NCBI GenBank assembly: GCA_019359175.1
Contig: JAHHHU010000012.1
Coordinates: forward strand, 62,001 to 126,000
DNA: 64,000 bases
Direction: 5' to 3'
From: Phormidium tanganyikae FI6-MK23
GTDB taxonomy: Bacteria; Cyanobacteriota; Cyanobacteriia; Leptolyngbyales; Leptolyngbyaceae
The notes beneath the pieces were generated by a model. That model had not been told where the DNA came from. It did no database searches and saw only the letters and a program-made list of their open reading frames with translations. The position numbers and the translations under genes were made by a program. Numbering within the stretch: the first letter of the stretch is position 1; each line of letters opens with the position of its first letter. Positions 45,761 to 54,973 of the stretch are shown one piece after another.

Positions 45761-46852
45761 TTACGCACCCAGGTTTGCAATCTCAATCGAATCCGCATCC
45801 CATAGCACCCGGAGCAATGGAGAAATTGCCAGGGTCATTCGTTTGCAGTACCAGCCGTATGCAATAAACTCATTCGGATCATTCGGGTCTGGAAAAAAGT
45901 TAGTTCCATAGATGCCCGATCGATGACTTCCTTTCACGATCGGCACTGGGCTAACAGGTTTAAAAGGCCCTGTGATGCGATCAGAAACATACCAATAAAG
46001 CGTAGAATCTGTGATTTCAGTTCGATCGACTGTCTCCAACCACTTCGGATTGAGCCAAGTTGTCCAACAAGAAAAAAATAGGTGATACTGACCGTTTCTA
46101 TAAATAACTTGTGGACGCTCCATTTCATAGAACGGAGACTCCTGAGTCCCTTCGATCGTGGCAATTGCAGCAGGCGGCAATAGTTCATAAGGCCCAGTAA
46201 TCTGGTCTGCGACTGCTACCCCCACACAGCCGCGATAAGAGCCATGCCCCCCTTCTTTGAGGTATGCACAGATGAACATATAGTAGCGACCTGTCTCATG
46301 ATCCTTCACGACATAGGGATCGCGCCACTGATAATGGTCATAATCCGTCTCTCCTAAACTGCGCTTATACTGACCATACCAGCGATGATCGGCATCAGGT
46401 TTGACCAGTTGGGTTGTGCCTCGCTGCCAATGTACCCCATCGACAGAAGTCGCCAAGCCAATTCCTTCGTTCATAATTTCTGCCCCCTCTCCGGCGGCGG
46501 AATAAAACAGATAGGAAACACCATTTTCTTTCAGGGCGCAGCCTGCCAACATCCTTCCCGCTTCCCAAGCGCTTTCAGGATCTACATCTAGCACGACTCC
46601 AATGTCTTCCCATCGCTCTAAGTCCGTTGAAATCGCGCCACAAATCTTGCCTTCTAGCCACCAAGGGCCCGCTTGACTTGAACCTTGCAAGTAGAACAAA
46701 CGGTAGATATCACCATCTTTTAAAATCCAAGGATCCCAACTAGGATAGCTATTCCACAGTGAGAAAAGTGCGCTTAAAGCCCTGGCTCTGCCTCTTGGTA
46801 AGTGTCCGAGTAGCTGTGCAGTGGTTTGATACAGGGTGCTATTAAATTTCAT
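45761..46852 (-). CDS. Five-bladed beta-propeller glycosidase (GH43/32/68 type)
   Basis: A 363-residue protein of the GH43/GH32/GH68 superfamily. Three acidic residues sit where the clan's catalytic ones are expected: Asp40 in SWDPWILKDGDIYRL, Asp178 in QWRDPYVVKD and Glu245 in EMERPQVIYRNGQYHLFFS. These resemble both GH43 (DPxxxxDGxYY) and GH68 (RDP, ERP) motifs, so family and substrate are undecided. There is no signal peptide, so it may act in the cytoplasm. Its place inside the polysaccharide cluster and an 11-bp overlap with a glycosyltransferase gene suggest a role in trimming or making the polymer. Confidence 0.8.
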   Translation of the reverse strand: MKFNSTLYQTTAQLLGHLPRGRARALSALFSLWNSYPSWDPWILKDGDIYRLFYLQGSSQAGPWWLEGKICGAISTDLERWEDIGVVLDVDPESAWEAGRMLAGCALKENGVSYLFYSAAGEGAEIMNEGIGLATSVDGVHWQRGTTQLVKPDADHRWYGQYKRSLGETDYDHYQWRDPYVVKDHETGRYYMFICAYLKEGGHGSYRGCVGVAVADQITGPYELLPPAAIATIEGTQESPFYEMERPQVIYRNGQYHLFFSCWTTWLNPKWLETVDRTEITDSTLYWYVSDRITGPFKPVSPVPIVKGSHRSGIYGTNFFPDPNDPNEFIAYGWYCKRMTLAISPLLRVLWDADSIEIANLGA

Positions 46853-48050
46853 GATGTTGCTCTGATGTAGGACGATCGCTAAAAAAATTAGACACTCGAT
46901 GTTCAGGAAGACCCAAAACTTCTAAATACTGCTCTGTACAAGTTTCTAACGTGAACTGCTTTAGCCACTGGGGATCAATGTTGCGGGCTGGATGAGAGAT
47001 CGCATTCACGATCGCATCTGCGATCGCTTGACCATCACCCACAGGGGTCAACGTACCATACTTGCCTTGAGCTAGGATCTCCGCAGGGCCGCTTTCGCAA
47101 TTTGTTGAAATGACAGGAGTTCCTACTGCCAGCGCTTCTACCAAAACATTGCCGAGTCCCTCCCAAGCAGAAGATAAGACAAACACAGCCGCTTTTGCCA
47201 TGTACGCATAAGGATTTTGCACAAACCCTAGTAAAGCAACATCGTCAGTTAAATTCAACTCCTGAACTAAAGCCATCAGTTGTTTTTGCTCAGGCCCATC
47301 TCCCAGAATGATCAGTCGAGCAGGTTGAACTTGCCGCACTTGAGCAAAGGCACGAATCAGCGTTGGAAAATCTTTTTGCGGGGACAATCGCCCTACAGCA
47401 AGTACTATAGGCGGTTCGTTAGGAGCAAACCAAGGATGTGCTACGGGGGCTTGAGAAAGCGTCAACAGTTCAGGTAGCACAATTGGATTATAGATGACAC
47501 GAATGCGATCGCTCTTTAACCGAGTAATTTGAGCAAGATCGTCTGCTACCCCTTGAGAGACGGCAACAATTCCATCTGCCCAAGGATAAAACAGTCGCGC
47601 CGCCATTGGAGTCATCTGAACAGACCGCTGCGGAATCCGCTTTGCTTCTAACGAAAGATGGTTGTGTTCTGACACAATAACGCGGGTTGATACACCTGCT
47701 AGCCGCTTTGCCCACAGTGCAATTTCACAAGGATAGTGCAGAGCTGCAAGGAGGGTCGTCGGGCGCACTTGTCGGAGATATTGAGTCAGTTTCGGCAGGC
47801 TTGAAGGCATCCATTCCGCTTTGAGATCGACGATGCGAATCTCCGGTTGAATCTGTGCTAGATAAGGACCCTCGGCTCTCGCAAGCACCAAATCGACTCG
47901 CAATCCTCGATCGATAAAACCACGAGCTAAATTTAGCATCGCTTTCTCGGCTCCGCCCCCATACAATCCCCGCAGAAAGATCGCGACATCCGGTGTGGCT
48001 TGTGCCCGTAAAGCCTGTTGCGCTTCGCTCACAAAATCGTTCACAATCAT
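46842..48050 (-). CDS. Family 4 glycosyltransferase
   Basis: A 402-residue GT-B retaining glycosyltransferase. The N-terminal domain has FLRGLYGGGAEKAMLNLARGF, with the donor domain shown by VLAVGRLSPQKDFPTLIRAF and the EX7E region VLSSAWEGLGNVLVEALAVG. SNCESGPAEIL-like residues (STNCESGPAEIL) follow. Its start overlaps the stop of the next gene upstream (ATGA), and its end overlaps the glycosidase gene by 11 bp, so the three are translationally linked. Confidence 0.93.
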   Translation of the reverse strand: MIVNDFVSEAQQALRAQATPDVAIFLRGLYGGGAEKAMLNLARGFIDRGLRVDLVLARAEGPYLAQIQPEIRIVDLKAEWMPSSLPKLTQYLRQVRPTTLLAALHYPCEIALWAKRLAGVSTRVIVSEHNHLSLEAKRIPQRSVQMTPMAARLFYPWADGIVAVSQGVADDLAQITRLKSDRIRVIYNPIVLPELLTLSQAPVAHPWFAPNEPPIVLAVGRLSPQKDFPTLIRAFAQVRQVQPARLIILGDGPEQKQLMALVQELNLTDDVALLGFVQNPYAYMAKAAVFVLSSAWEGLGNVLVEALAVGTPVISTNCESGPAEILAQGKYGTLTPVGDGQAIADAIVNAISHPARNIDPQWLKQFTLETCTEQYLEVLGLPEHRVSNFFSDRPTSEQHHEI

Positions 48051-49198
48051 CGTCTCACAACCTTATCGATCGTTGTTTGTGAGGGCAAGCGCTTTAAGGC
48101 TCTCCGCTCCTCTGCCAAATCTTTCATCAAGGTCAGAACTTTGTTGTAGTTGGTCTGACCATTAAACCGCTCTTCGGCTAAACGACGACTCGCGATCGAC
48201 ATCATCCGCCGTTTTGATTCATCACCGATTAGCATTCTTAAAGCAGTCACCAAAGTACCTGCATCTGAAGAAGGCAAAAGCAGACCATTCACGCCTGTTT
48301 CGACCTGTTCTCGAATCGCACCAACATCTGTCGCAATCACGGGCAAACCTGAAGCCATTGCTTCCATCAGCACATTCGGATAACAGTCTGCCTGACTTGG
48401 AAACACAAAAATATCTGCTGCCGCATACAGTTCTTTTAGCTCCGGACTGTTCGCAGCGAGGTTCTGATACACTTGCACGCCTTCGATCCCCGATAATTTC
48501 TCAGCAACCTTTGCATCTTTTGTCACAATATCTAAAGTGCAGTCGCTCCCGATCGTGCGAAAAGCTTCAATCAGCGTGTGTCCTCCTTTGCGAACGAAAT
48601 CGCCGCCCACGAACAACAATCGCACCGGATGATGAGTGGGTCGATCGAGTCGAAACTGCCATTGCTCTAAATCGACTCCCGGTGGAATCACGATCACTTT
48701 ATCAGCAGGAACACCATAGTCAGTGATCAAGGAATCTTTGATCCATTGACAGAACGCGACGAGAGCGGTGGCAGCATGATAGCTATTTCGATTCCATAAG
48801 AACTTTTGACGGTCTAGCAAAGCATTTCCGCCGACCTTGTGTTCGTAGCCAGCCCCTACGCTGTCATAGTTCAGCGGTGTCGCATCAGTAGAGATAATCG
48901 TTGGAATTTGCTGCATCAAGGACGACGCGAATAGAGCAACGGTCTGTGTGTGTAAAAATAGACCATCAAGAGCCTGAACGTGCAAGGACGATCGAATCGC
49001 ATCACGGGCACGCAAACTCGACTTTAGTGACCAATTTGTCCGAACAATCGGCAGATGCTCCCAAAGATCGTTCTGGTTTGCTTCGATCGGTAACCAGGTT
49101 GGACAAACGCTCGGATCTTGCTTTACCCACTGCCTGAGATTTTGGTAGTGGGTGACGTGCCCTAACATTTGTTCTACTACAAAGCCGAAATTAAACAT
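48047..49198 (-). CDS. Family 4 glycosyltransferase
   Basis: A 383-residue GT-B fold transferase. The N-terminal acceptor domain has DGLFLHTQTVALFASSLMQQ. The donor domain has VIVIPPGVDLEQW, VRLLFVGGDFVRKGGHTLIEAF and the EX7E-type motif VFPSQADCYPNVLMEAMASGLP. The donor sugar cannot be predicted. A 4-bp ATGA overlap couples it to the next GT4 gene. Upstream lies the broken GT2 gene (49230-49591). Confidence 0.93.
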   Translation of the reverse strand: MFNFGFVVEQMLGHVTHYQNLRQWVKQDPSVCPTWLPIEANQNDLWEHLPIVRTNWSLKSSLRARDAIRSSLHVQALDGLFLHTQTVALFASSLMQQIPTIISTDATPLNYDSVGAGYEHKVGGNALLDRQKFLWNRNSYHAATALVAFCQWIKDSLITDYGVPADKVIVIPPGVDLEQWQFRLDRPTHHPVRLLFVGGDFVRKGGHTLIEAFRTIGSDCTLDIVTKDAKVAEKLSGIEGVQVYQNLAANSPELKELYAAADIFVFPSQADCYPNVLMEAMASGLPVIATDVGAIREQVETGVNGLLLPSSDAGTLVTALRMLIGDESKRRMMSIASRRLAEERFNGQTNYNKVLTLMKDLAEERRALKRLPSQTTIDKVVRR

Positions 49199-49229
49199 AA
49201 TTGTGGTTCTGGTTGAGAGAGCTTGAAAA

Positions 49230-49591
49230 TCACCTTGCCAAGAGTTGCCTTGCTGTCGTGATGACTGACTCGGACTGCTTTGAAGGAAAGGAAGTAATCA
49301 CCGCAATCTTAAATATTGCTTTTAACAGCGTTTTCCACCGCCAGAGGATAGTCAAGTCGTTTTTGATCGCGTGTTGGAAGAACTGAGCCGCCATTCTGCC
49401 GTTTTGCTGCGTCGAAGGAACTTGAAGCGCTTTGAAGGTGAGGTAGTGATAGAGATGAGCAAGACTGCGCTTTTTTAGGTGTTGCACGTCTAGATCTGAA
49501 ACAGTCTGGTTTAACATAGAATAGACTCGATCGTTTCTCTAATGAATGTCTCACCATTAAAAACAGGAATAATGACAGAGATTAGCGGCAT
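49230..49591 (-). pseudogene. Remnant of a family 2 glycosyltransferase gene with frameshift and large internal deletion
   Basis: From ATG 49591 the minus strand reads MPLISVIIPVFNGETFIRE then TIESIL and stops at 49511. This is an unmistakable GT2 N-terminus. In another frame, from 49517, it continues as LNQTVSDLDV, the next expected GT2 segment. It then jumps at once to HLKKRSLAHLYHYLTFKAL and AAQFFQHAIKNDL, which resemble the helical C-terminal tail of GT2 proteins. About 200 residues containing the DxD motif and the catalytic domain are missing. The gene therefore has a frameshift at 49511-49517 and an internal deletion just after, and cannot be active. A 95-residue ORF (49230-49517) is only the C-terminal scrap. 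Confidence 0.85.
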
Positions 49592-49677
49592 AGTACATTT
49601 AGGTGAAACGGTTTAAATCGGATCTACTGGGAGCATTGCTAGCCTTACAGAACAGAACTTTATCCTCAGATATTGAT

Positions 49678-50784
49678 TTAGATAGCGATCGTCTCTCTAA
49701 TCGTTTTAGCGATCGTACTCCAGTTTAATTTGGTTTTCACTTTAAGTCGCGCTGCCTGAGACATTGAAACTAACACATCGGGATGATTGAGCAAATCAAT
49801 CAAATAATTTGCTAATTGTTCAGCCGTGAGTGAATTCAATACAATCCCATCGACTTTATGATCCACAATTTCGGGCATTCCATCGTGATCGGAAACGACA
49901 CAGGGAATCCCATAATTCATCGCTTCCATCAAAAAGGTCGGGAAGGGGTCACAATCGGCAGGAGCAACGACTAAATCTGATTGTAGAAACAACCGATGTA
50001 GCTCTGAACGCGATGCGATATGTCCCGGATTTTCAATACCCGATTCCTCGATCGATAGTTTTTTACCAATCACGACAAGTTTTGCTTCGGGGATCGCTTG
50101 CTTCACCTGTCTAAAAGCCTCTAACACCAATGCTCCGCCTTTGCGCTCAAAGTCTGAGCCATTAAACAAAATTTGTCGGCTACCAAACGTTTTGTCTCCA
50201 GCATAAGGCTGTTGAAAATCGCCTGAAGATCCAACAACGGTAACTTTGTGATCCGGCACGTCATAATCTTGAATCAGCGATGCCTTCACAACATGGCTCA
50301 TACTAAAAATATGCTTTGCTTTTGCATAAGCCAACCGCTCACACTCAAACCAAGCCTCACGCGATCGAGCATTTAAAAAAGTCGCCCAAGCAGACCAGTT
50401 CTTTTCAGCTAAAGCCGTTGTGTAATCTAACAACATCACATAAGGAATCGTGCAATTCTTCCAAACCGGACTATAAGTTCCAAATAGCTGAAAGATTAGA
50501 TCGGGCTGCTGATTTAGATGCTGAATTTGCCGTTCAGCGCGTTGGGACTTTAATACAAATGCTGCTTTGTTTTTTTGAAACACTGCATTCGCTGCACTTA
50601 ATGATCCCGTTCGCAGCATCAACAGACTTTTCAGCGCAGTTCTCGGTAACTTTGCTTCGTACCACTCACTTTGTCTAGGAGAAAAGTGAATGTGATCAAA
50701 ATGACTCGACAAAGCTTCAAACAAACAGCGATGTCGATCGAGAAACAAGGATTCACCCGTCACCAGAACAGTTTTGATCTCCAT
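49678..50784 (-). CDS. Family 4 glycosyltransferase
   Basis: A 368-residue GT-B transferase. It has SHVVKASLIQDYDVPDHKVTVVG, the donor-domain entry ILFNGSDFERKGGALVLEAF, and the acidic motif VVAPADCDPFPTFLMEAMNYGIP ahead of CVVSDHDGMPEIVDH. Substrate is unknown. It lies 18 bp after the DUF6625 gene on the same strand. Confidence 0.92.
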   Translation of the reverse strand: MEIKTVLVTGESLFLDRHRCLFEALSSHFDHIHFSPRQSEWYEAKLPRTALKSLLMLRTGSLSAANAVFQKNKAAFVLKSQRAERQIQHLNQQPDLIFQLFGTYSPVWKNCTIPYVMLLDYTTALAEKNWSAWATFLNARSREAWFECERLAYAKAKHIFSMSHVVKASLIQDYDVPDHKVTVVGSSGDFQQPYAGDKTFGSRQILFNGSDFERKGGALVLEAFRQVKQAIPEAKLVVIGKKLSIEESGIENPGHIASRSELHRLFLQSDLVVAPADCDPFPTFLMEAMNYGIPCVVSDHDGMPEIVDHKVDGIVLNSLTAEQLANYLIDLLNHPDVLVSMSQAARLKVKTKLNWSTIAKTIRETIAI

Positions 50785-50802
50785 CGTTCTTCTCGCAAAA
50801 AA

Positions 50803-51747
50803 TTAGTGGCTTGGACTGCCAAACAGCGATAGTTCACTTCTAGAATCTGCCACTTCTAGAGGTGTGAACCCTAAAGGACTAATACAAAAGCCTTGACTTA
50901 AATCAGTGAAATCGGGATCAATCAATCGCGGTAGAGCTTCCCAAGCTGCTAGATCGCCATACCGCTTGCGTAAATATCGACTCGATTTCCAATTCATAAA
51001 ATGTAAGTACATTAGCTCTTGACCTGTTTCAACGGTTAGTTTGCCTCGATACCAAGACCATTGCTCTGGATAGTTATAGCTCCCGTCCATCCAAGGGCGA
51101 TCCGACAACACCGTACTAAAACGCTCTTGAAATAAATGACGATGTTTGTAGGAATCAACAGTGCCCCAAAGGTTACGGAGTGCAGGGGGAAGCCGTTTGC
51201 GCCCACACAGTAACTTCGTAAAATAACCCTCATCCATTGGAACATTCGTTGGCTGGCTCATTAGCTCTTGCCAATTTGGAATTTTGCGAAACGCATTGAT
51301 CCACTGTTCGGTATTTTTGATCAAAAATAGATGCCCAGAAACGCGATCGCGGTGAGTTGATATCGTGTTGTGACTCAGCACTGAATCAGTGTAAAAAGCC
51401 CGCAAATCTCCATAAATTACATCCACATCCCCAAAGCCAAAGTAGTCATACCCGTCTAGATACTCCTGATGAATCCATCCGTAAGCAGGTCTAAGATTGC
51501 AAACCGTGTAGGAAGAACTTGTTCTAAAGTGAATTCCTAAGCGATCGGAAACTAACTGCTGATAGTCTTGAAAGCTAATGCTGACAAAGCGAACATTCGG
51601 AGGCGCATCTTCAGGCACAGGACAATCGGTAAAGAAAAGCCAATCGATCGTTGAATTCCATCGGCACGATTCTAGATAGAACCGGAACCATTCGGGAAAA
51701 CACCCGAAATAAGGCATTAGAAAGAGAATTTTTTTCGGCATAAGCAT
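50803..51747 (-). CDS. DUF6625 family protein (putative glycosyltransferase)
   Basis: A 314-residue protein. The opening ILFLMPYFGCFPEWFRFYLES and WLFFTDCPVPEDAP are typical of the DUF6625 family found in polysaccharide clusters. GFGDVDVIYGDLR contains a DVD that could be the metal-binding DxD of a GT-A transferase. VDSYKHRHL and MYLHFMNWK occur later and may shape the active site. The precise transferase activity is not established. It lies 38 bp after the flippase gene. Confidence 0.82.
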   Translation of the reverse strand: MLMPKKILFLMPYFGCFPEWFRFYLESCRWNSTIDWLFFTDCPVPEDAPPNVRFVSISFQDYQQLVSDRLGIHFRTSSSYTVCNLRPAYGWIHQEYLDGYDYFGFGDVDVIYGDLRAFYTDSVLSHNTISTHRDRVSGHLFLIKNTEQWINAFRKIPNWQELMSQPTNVPMDEGYFTKLLCGRKRLPPALRNLWGTVDSYKHRHLFQERFSTVLSDRPWMDGSYNYPEQWSWYRGKLTVETGQELMYLHFMNWKSSRYLRKRYGDLAAWEALPRLIDPDFTDLSQGFCISPLGFTPLEVADSRSELSLFGSPSH

Positions 51748-51784
51748 TATAAATTACAGCAATGACACCCTTGGACAGAAGAAT

Positions 51785-53218
51785 CTACCGACCCGGACGA
51801 AAAGCGAGAACACGATCGACTAACTTACTCAGAAACGTTTGGTATTGAAAGAACTGTTGAGGAATCAGCACCCGAATACAGCATAGATAGATCAGCAAAA
51901 ATGTAAAAGGTTTCAGCAACAACGGCAGTGGTAGCGAAAGCGCAATTCCTGGAATACTCAGCAGAACTGGAATAAAGCAGGGGAGCAAAAACTTTTTCAG
52001 CGACCAGTGGAGTTGTGTACACGCTGTCCACCAGTAGTAAATCGTCCAGCAAATTCCCAACACCAACGCAACTGCCAAACTAACGCCTACAATTCCACCT
52101 TGATAAGCACCGATGACAAAACTCGCGATCGCAATCGGAGCAATCTGAAGGCTGACTCTAGCATTCACGTCAGGGCGACCTTTTGCCACTAACATCGAAT
52201 ACAGCGGCGAATTCACAACCCGAAAATAGGCGTAAAACAACAACCCAGGCAGCACCGTGCAAATCGCGATCCACTTCGCACCAAAGAGCAAAGTCACCAC
52301 TTGTGGATCAAGTACTAAAAAAATCAGCGCATAGATCGGAGCCGCAATAAAAGCAATCTGCTCTACAACTTTAAACAGAGCATTTTCTTGTTTGTCAATC
52401 GGCAATTGAGCAAAAACTGGCATCCCCAATTGATTGAGCAACGAACTCAGGATTCCTGAGAGCGTCATCGACAACTGATACGCCAGGTTATAGTATCCCA
52501 GACTCGCGCTGCCTAATATCTTCCCAACTGCGAAATTGTCCGCATTAAAACTGAGATACAGCCCAAAGCTCGAACCCACCGCACCCAAACAGAAAGTCAA
52601 AACCTCTGATCGAACACCTGGATCAATCTGGAGCCGAAACGGATATTTTGCATAACACCAGGTCAGTAGACAATTAACGAGACAAGAAGCCGTATCTCCG
52701 ATCACGAATGACCAGTATCCCAATCCCAGTAAGGCGGCTCCAGTCGTGAACAGCAATCGCGTGATCGAATTTGCCAGACTAATATTTGCTAAAGTCTGAT
52801 ACTGCATCCGCCGAGTCATGATCCCGGAATAAACATAAGTCGCAGAAGACAGCAGCAAATTGAAGGAAAAAACAATCAGAATTCCAGTCAGTGCAGGCTC
52901 ATTAAAGAAGTGCGCTACAAATGGAGCAGCAACAATCATCGCCACTGCTAACCCCAAGCCAATCAGTAAGCTAATCGTATAAGTTGTATTGACATACTTA
53001 GGATTATCCGCACCTTTGTAAACAATAAAAGTCCCCGCTGTATCTTGAGTAAATAGCGTAAAAAATGACCAGAAAACATAAGCGATCCCAATCACGCCAA
53101 AATCCGCAGGTTGGAGCAATCGCGCCAATACTAGACTACTCAGAAAAACAAAAATTCGAGTCACAAACGTGGCATAGGTAATCCACAATCCACTTTTGAT
53201 CAGTGAGGTTGGCTTCAT
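51785..53218 (-). CDS. Wzx-like lipopolysaccharide/exopolysaccharide flippase
   Basis: A 477-residue polytopic membrane protein of the polysaccharide flippase (MOP) family with about 12-14 helices. The N-terminus LVLARLLQPADFGVIGIAYVFW is the family hallmark, followed by helices up to about 450. It should translocate undecaprenyl-linked repeat units across the inner membrane. It overlaps the upstream GT2 gene by 4 bp, so the two are translationally coupled. Confidence 0.92.
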   Translation of the reverse strand: MKPTSLIKSGLWITYATFVTRIFVFLSSLVLARLLQPADFGVIGIAYVFWSFFTLFTQDTAGTFIVYKGADNPKYVNTTYTISLLIGLGLAVAMIVAAPFVAHFFNEPALTGILIVFSFNLLLSSATYVYSGIMTRRMQYQTLANISLANSITRLLFTTGAALLGLGYWSFVIGDTASCLVNCLLTWCYAKYPFRLQIDPGVRSEVLTFCLGAVGSSFGLYLSFNADNFAVGKILGSASLGYYNLAYQLSMTLSGILSSLLNQLGMPVFAQLPIDKQENALFKVVEQIAFIAAPIYALIFLVLDPQVVTLLFGAKWIAICTVLPGLLFYAYFRVVNSPLYSMLVAKGRPDVNARVSLQIAPIAIASFVIGAYQGGIVGVSLAVALVLGICWTIYYWWTACTQLHWSLKKFLLPCFIPVLLSIPGIALSLPLPLLLKPFTFLLIYLCCIRVLIPQQFFQYQTFLSKLVDRVLAFRPGR

Positions 53219-54174
53219 GGATTTTTGCTCTCTGATACATTAAGCGATCGCCCAATAATTTGCTTCGCTAAAGGCGCAAACTGCACTGCGATTAAAGTCA
53301 GCAGCGATCGGGGATCATGATAAAAAATAGAGCGATCGGCTGACCAAACTTGCCGCATCAACTGTTGAGCTTGCTTTGTGTCTCCTGCTGTTAGCGCCAA
53401 GCGCGATAAAAAGCGGTACATATGAGCATAAGCCGTCGGCATCCACGGTTCAAGTTCTGCTTGAGAACAGTGATAAGCAGATTGGATCACTCGCTCATGA
53501 GATCGCTGCATTTGCGCCACGTTAAACGACAGCCCAGAAGGGCGAACTCGGTAGCAGCAGAGCGCACGAGATTCCCGGTAAAACTGCCATCGTCGAGTTG
53601 CCGCCACTCGCAGCCAAAAGTCGAGATCCTCAGAGCTACGCAGAGTCTCATCAAACTCTCCCACCTCGTCGATTAGAACTCGACGAAACACAGCATTTGA
53701 GCCATGTCCGACAAAGTTCTTGCAGAAGAGCGATCGCAGCGGATCTGATGAAATAGGCTTGCCGCTCAGAGACATCCAGCTTGGCTTACCATCGTCGCGA
53801 ATAATTTTTGAAGCACTGTAGACTACACCGATGCGGGAATCGCGATCGAGACACTGAACATGATTTGCAAGTTTGTCCGCTTCATAGCGATCGTCGCCAT
53901 CTAGCAGCGCAATGTAATCCGCTTTTACCTGATGAATTCCAGCATTGCGGGCGGATGAAAGTCCCCCGTTCGATTTTTTTAGCAATCGAAAGCGCGAATC
54001 TCTTTGGCAAAATCGTTCAGCGACTTCCGCAGTACTATCGGTAGAGCCGTCATCAACTACGATCGCCTCGAATGCTTCTAGAGACTGACGCTCCAGGGAC
54101 ATCAAAGCTTCTTCAAGATAAGCGCAAACATTGTAAGCCGGAATGACAACACTGACTCTAGGATGAGTACTCAT
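53215..54174 (-). CDS. Family 2 glycosyltransferase
   Basis: A 319-residue GT-A transferase. VSVVIPAYNVCAYLEEALMSL, FEAIVVDDGSTDST and ADYIALLDGDDRYEADKL hold the nucleotide and metal sites, and LRSSEDLDFWLRVAA the ED motif. I chose ATG 54174 because a good ribosome site (AGGAGAG) precedes it; a longer start at 54219 adds 15 unrelated residues. It overlaps the flippase gene by 4 bp. Confidence 0.93.
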   Translation of the reverse strand: MSTHPRVSVVIPAYNVCAYLEEALMSLERQSLEAFEAIVVDDGSTDSTAEVAERFCQRDSRFRLLKKSNGGLSSARNAGIHQVKADYIALLDGDDRYEADKLANHVQCLDRDSRIGVVYSASKIIRDDGKPSWMSLSGKPISSDPLRSLFCKNFVGHGSNAVFRRVLIDEVGEFDETLRSSEDLDFWLRVAATRRWQFYRESRALCCYRVRPSGLSFNVAQMQRSHERVIQSAYHCSQAELEPWMPTAYAHMYRFLSRLALTAGDTKQAQQLMRQVWSADRSIFYHDPRSLLTLIAVQFAPLAKQIIGRSLNVSESKNP

Positions 54175-54244
54175 GAAAAACTCTCCTGTACGTTGTGACC
54201 CTAGCAGAAGGTTGTCCACAACAGAACGATAACGCCTTAATCAA

Positions 54245-54973
54245 CTAACAAGCCCCACGACCCGTAAATACGATCGAGATCGTTTTTGCAATAATCTTGA
54301 GGTCATAAAGGGGATGCCATTGAGTTTGATACTGAAGGTCAAGCGCTAAAATTTGCTCAAAGTCCTGAACTTCGGATCGCCCGCTAACTTGCCATTCACC
54401 TGTCATTCCAGGTTTGACGTTGAGCCTCTGCCAGTGATGAGACTGATAATGCAGGATTTCATCTTCAGTCGGAGGGCGAGTTCCGACCAAGCTCATATCT
54501 CCCAGTAACACATTCCAAAACTGCGGCAGCTCATCGAGACTGGTTCGCCGCAAAAAGCGACCGACTTTTGTAACGCGGGGATCATGCTTGTTCTTAAACA
54601 CCAGTCCTTTTGCTTCGTTGCTCACTTGAGCTTTCAAAGCATCCGCATTGTTCACCATTGAGCGAAACTTGCACATATAAAACGGTTGTGCTAGCAATCC
54701 AAACCGCTTCTGAACATAAAAAATTGAACCTTTGCTCTCTAGCTTAATTGTGATCGCAATTGGAACAAAAACTAGAGACAAGAACAATAATCCCACGAGA
54801 CTTCCAACAACATCTAGCGATCGCTTAAACATTGAGGAGGCAGAACGATGTGGAGACTGCGACTTGAATAATGCTGGAATCAAAAGATCAGAAGCTGGCA
54901 CCAAATCTGGAAACGTTGTTGTCTTCACTCTACTTAGCACCCGTTGAAAATAAGAGAACGATTCAAGCAGCAA
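54245..54973 (-). CDS. Undecaprenyl-phosphate sugar-1-phosphate transferase (priming)
   Basis: A 242-residue bacterial sugar transferase of the WcaJ/RfbP/CpsE type that loads the first sugar on undecaprenyl phosphate. It has a membrane helix at about 50-78 ([20 protein letters not shown]), [10 protein letters not shown], then [21 protein letters not shown] and [12 protein letters not shown], and the final [17 protein letters not shown]. Relative to full-length WbaP it lacks the extra N-terminal helices, the usual short form. This gene should start polymer assembly for the locus. Its start faces a 652-bp intergenic region that likely holds the promoter. Confidence 0.94.
   Translation of the reverse strand: MLLESFSYFQRVLSRVKTTTFPDLVPASDLLIPALFKSQSPHRSASSMFKRSLDVVGSLVGLLFLSLVFVPIAITIKLESKGSIFYVQKRFGLLAQPFYMCKFRSMVNNADALKAQVSNEAKGLVFKNKHDPRVTKVGRFLRRTSLDELPQFWNVLLGDMSLVGTRPPTEDEILHYQSHHWQRLNVKPGMTGEWQVSGRSEVQDFEQILALDLQYQTQWHPLYDLKIIAKTISIVFTGRGAC

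Noticed and set aside
49309..49557. An 82-residue ORF in the broken GT2 region
   Set aside because: It is in a third frame, without any motif; the GT2 parts are in the other two frames.
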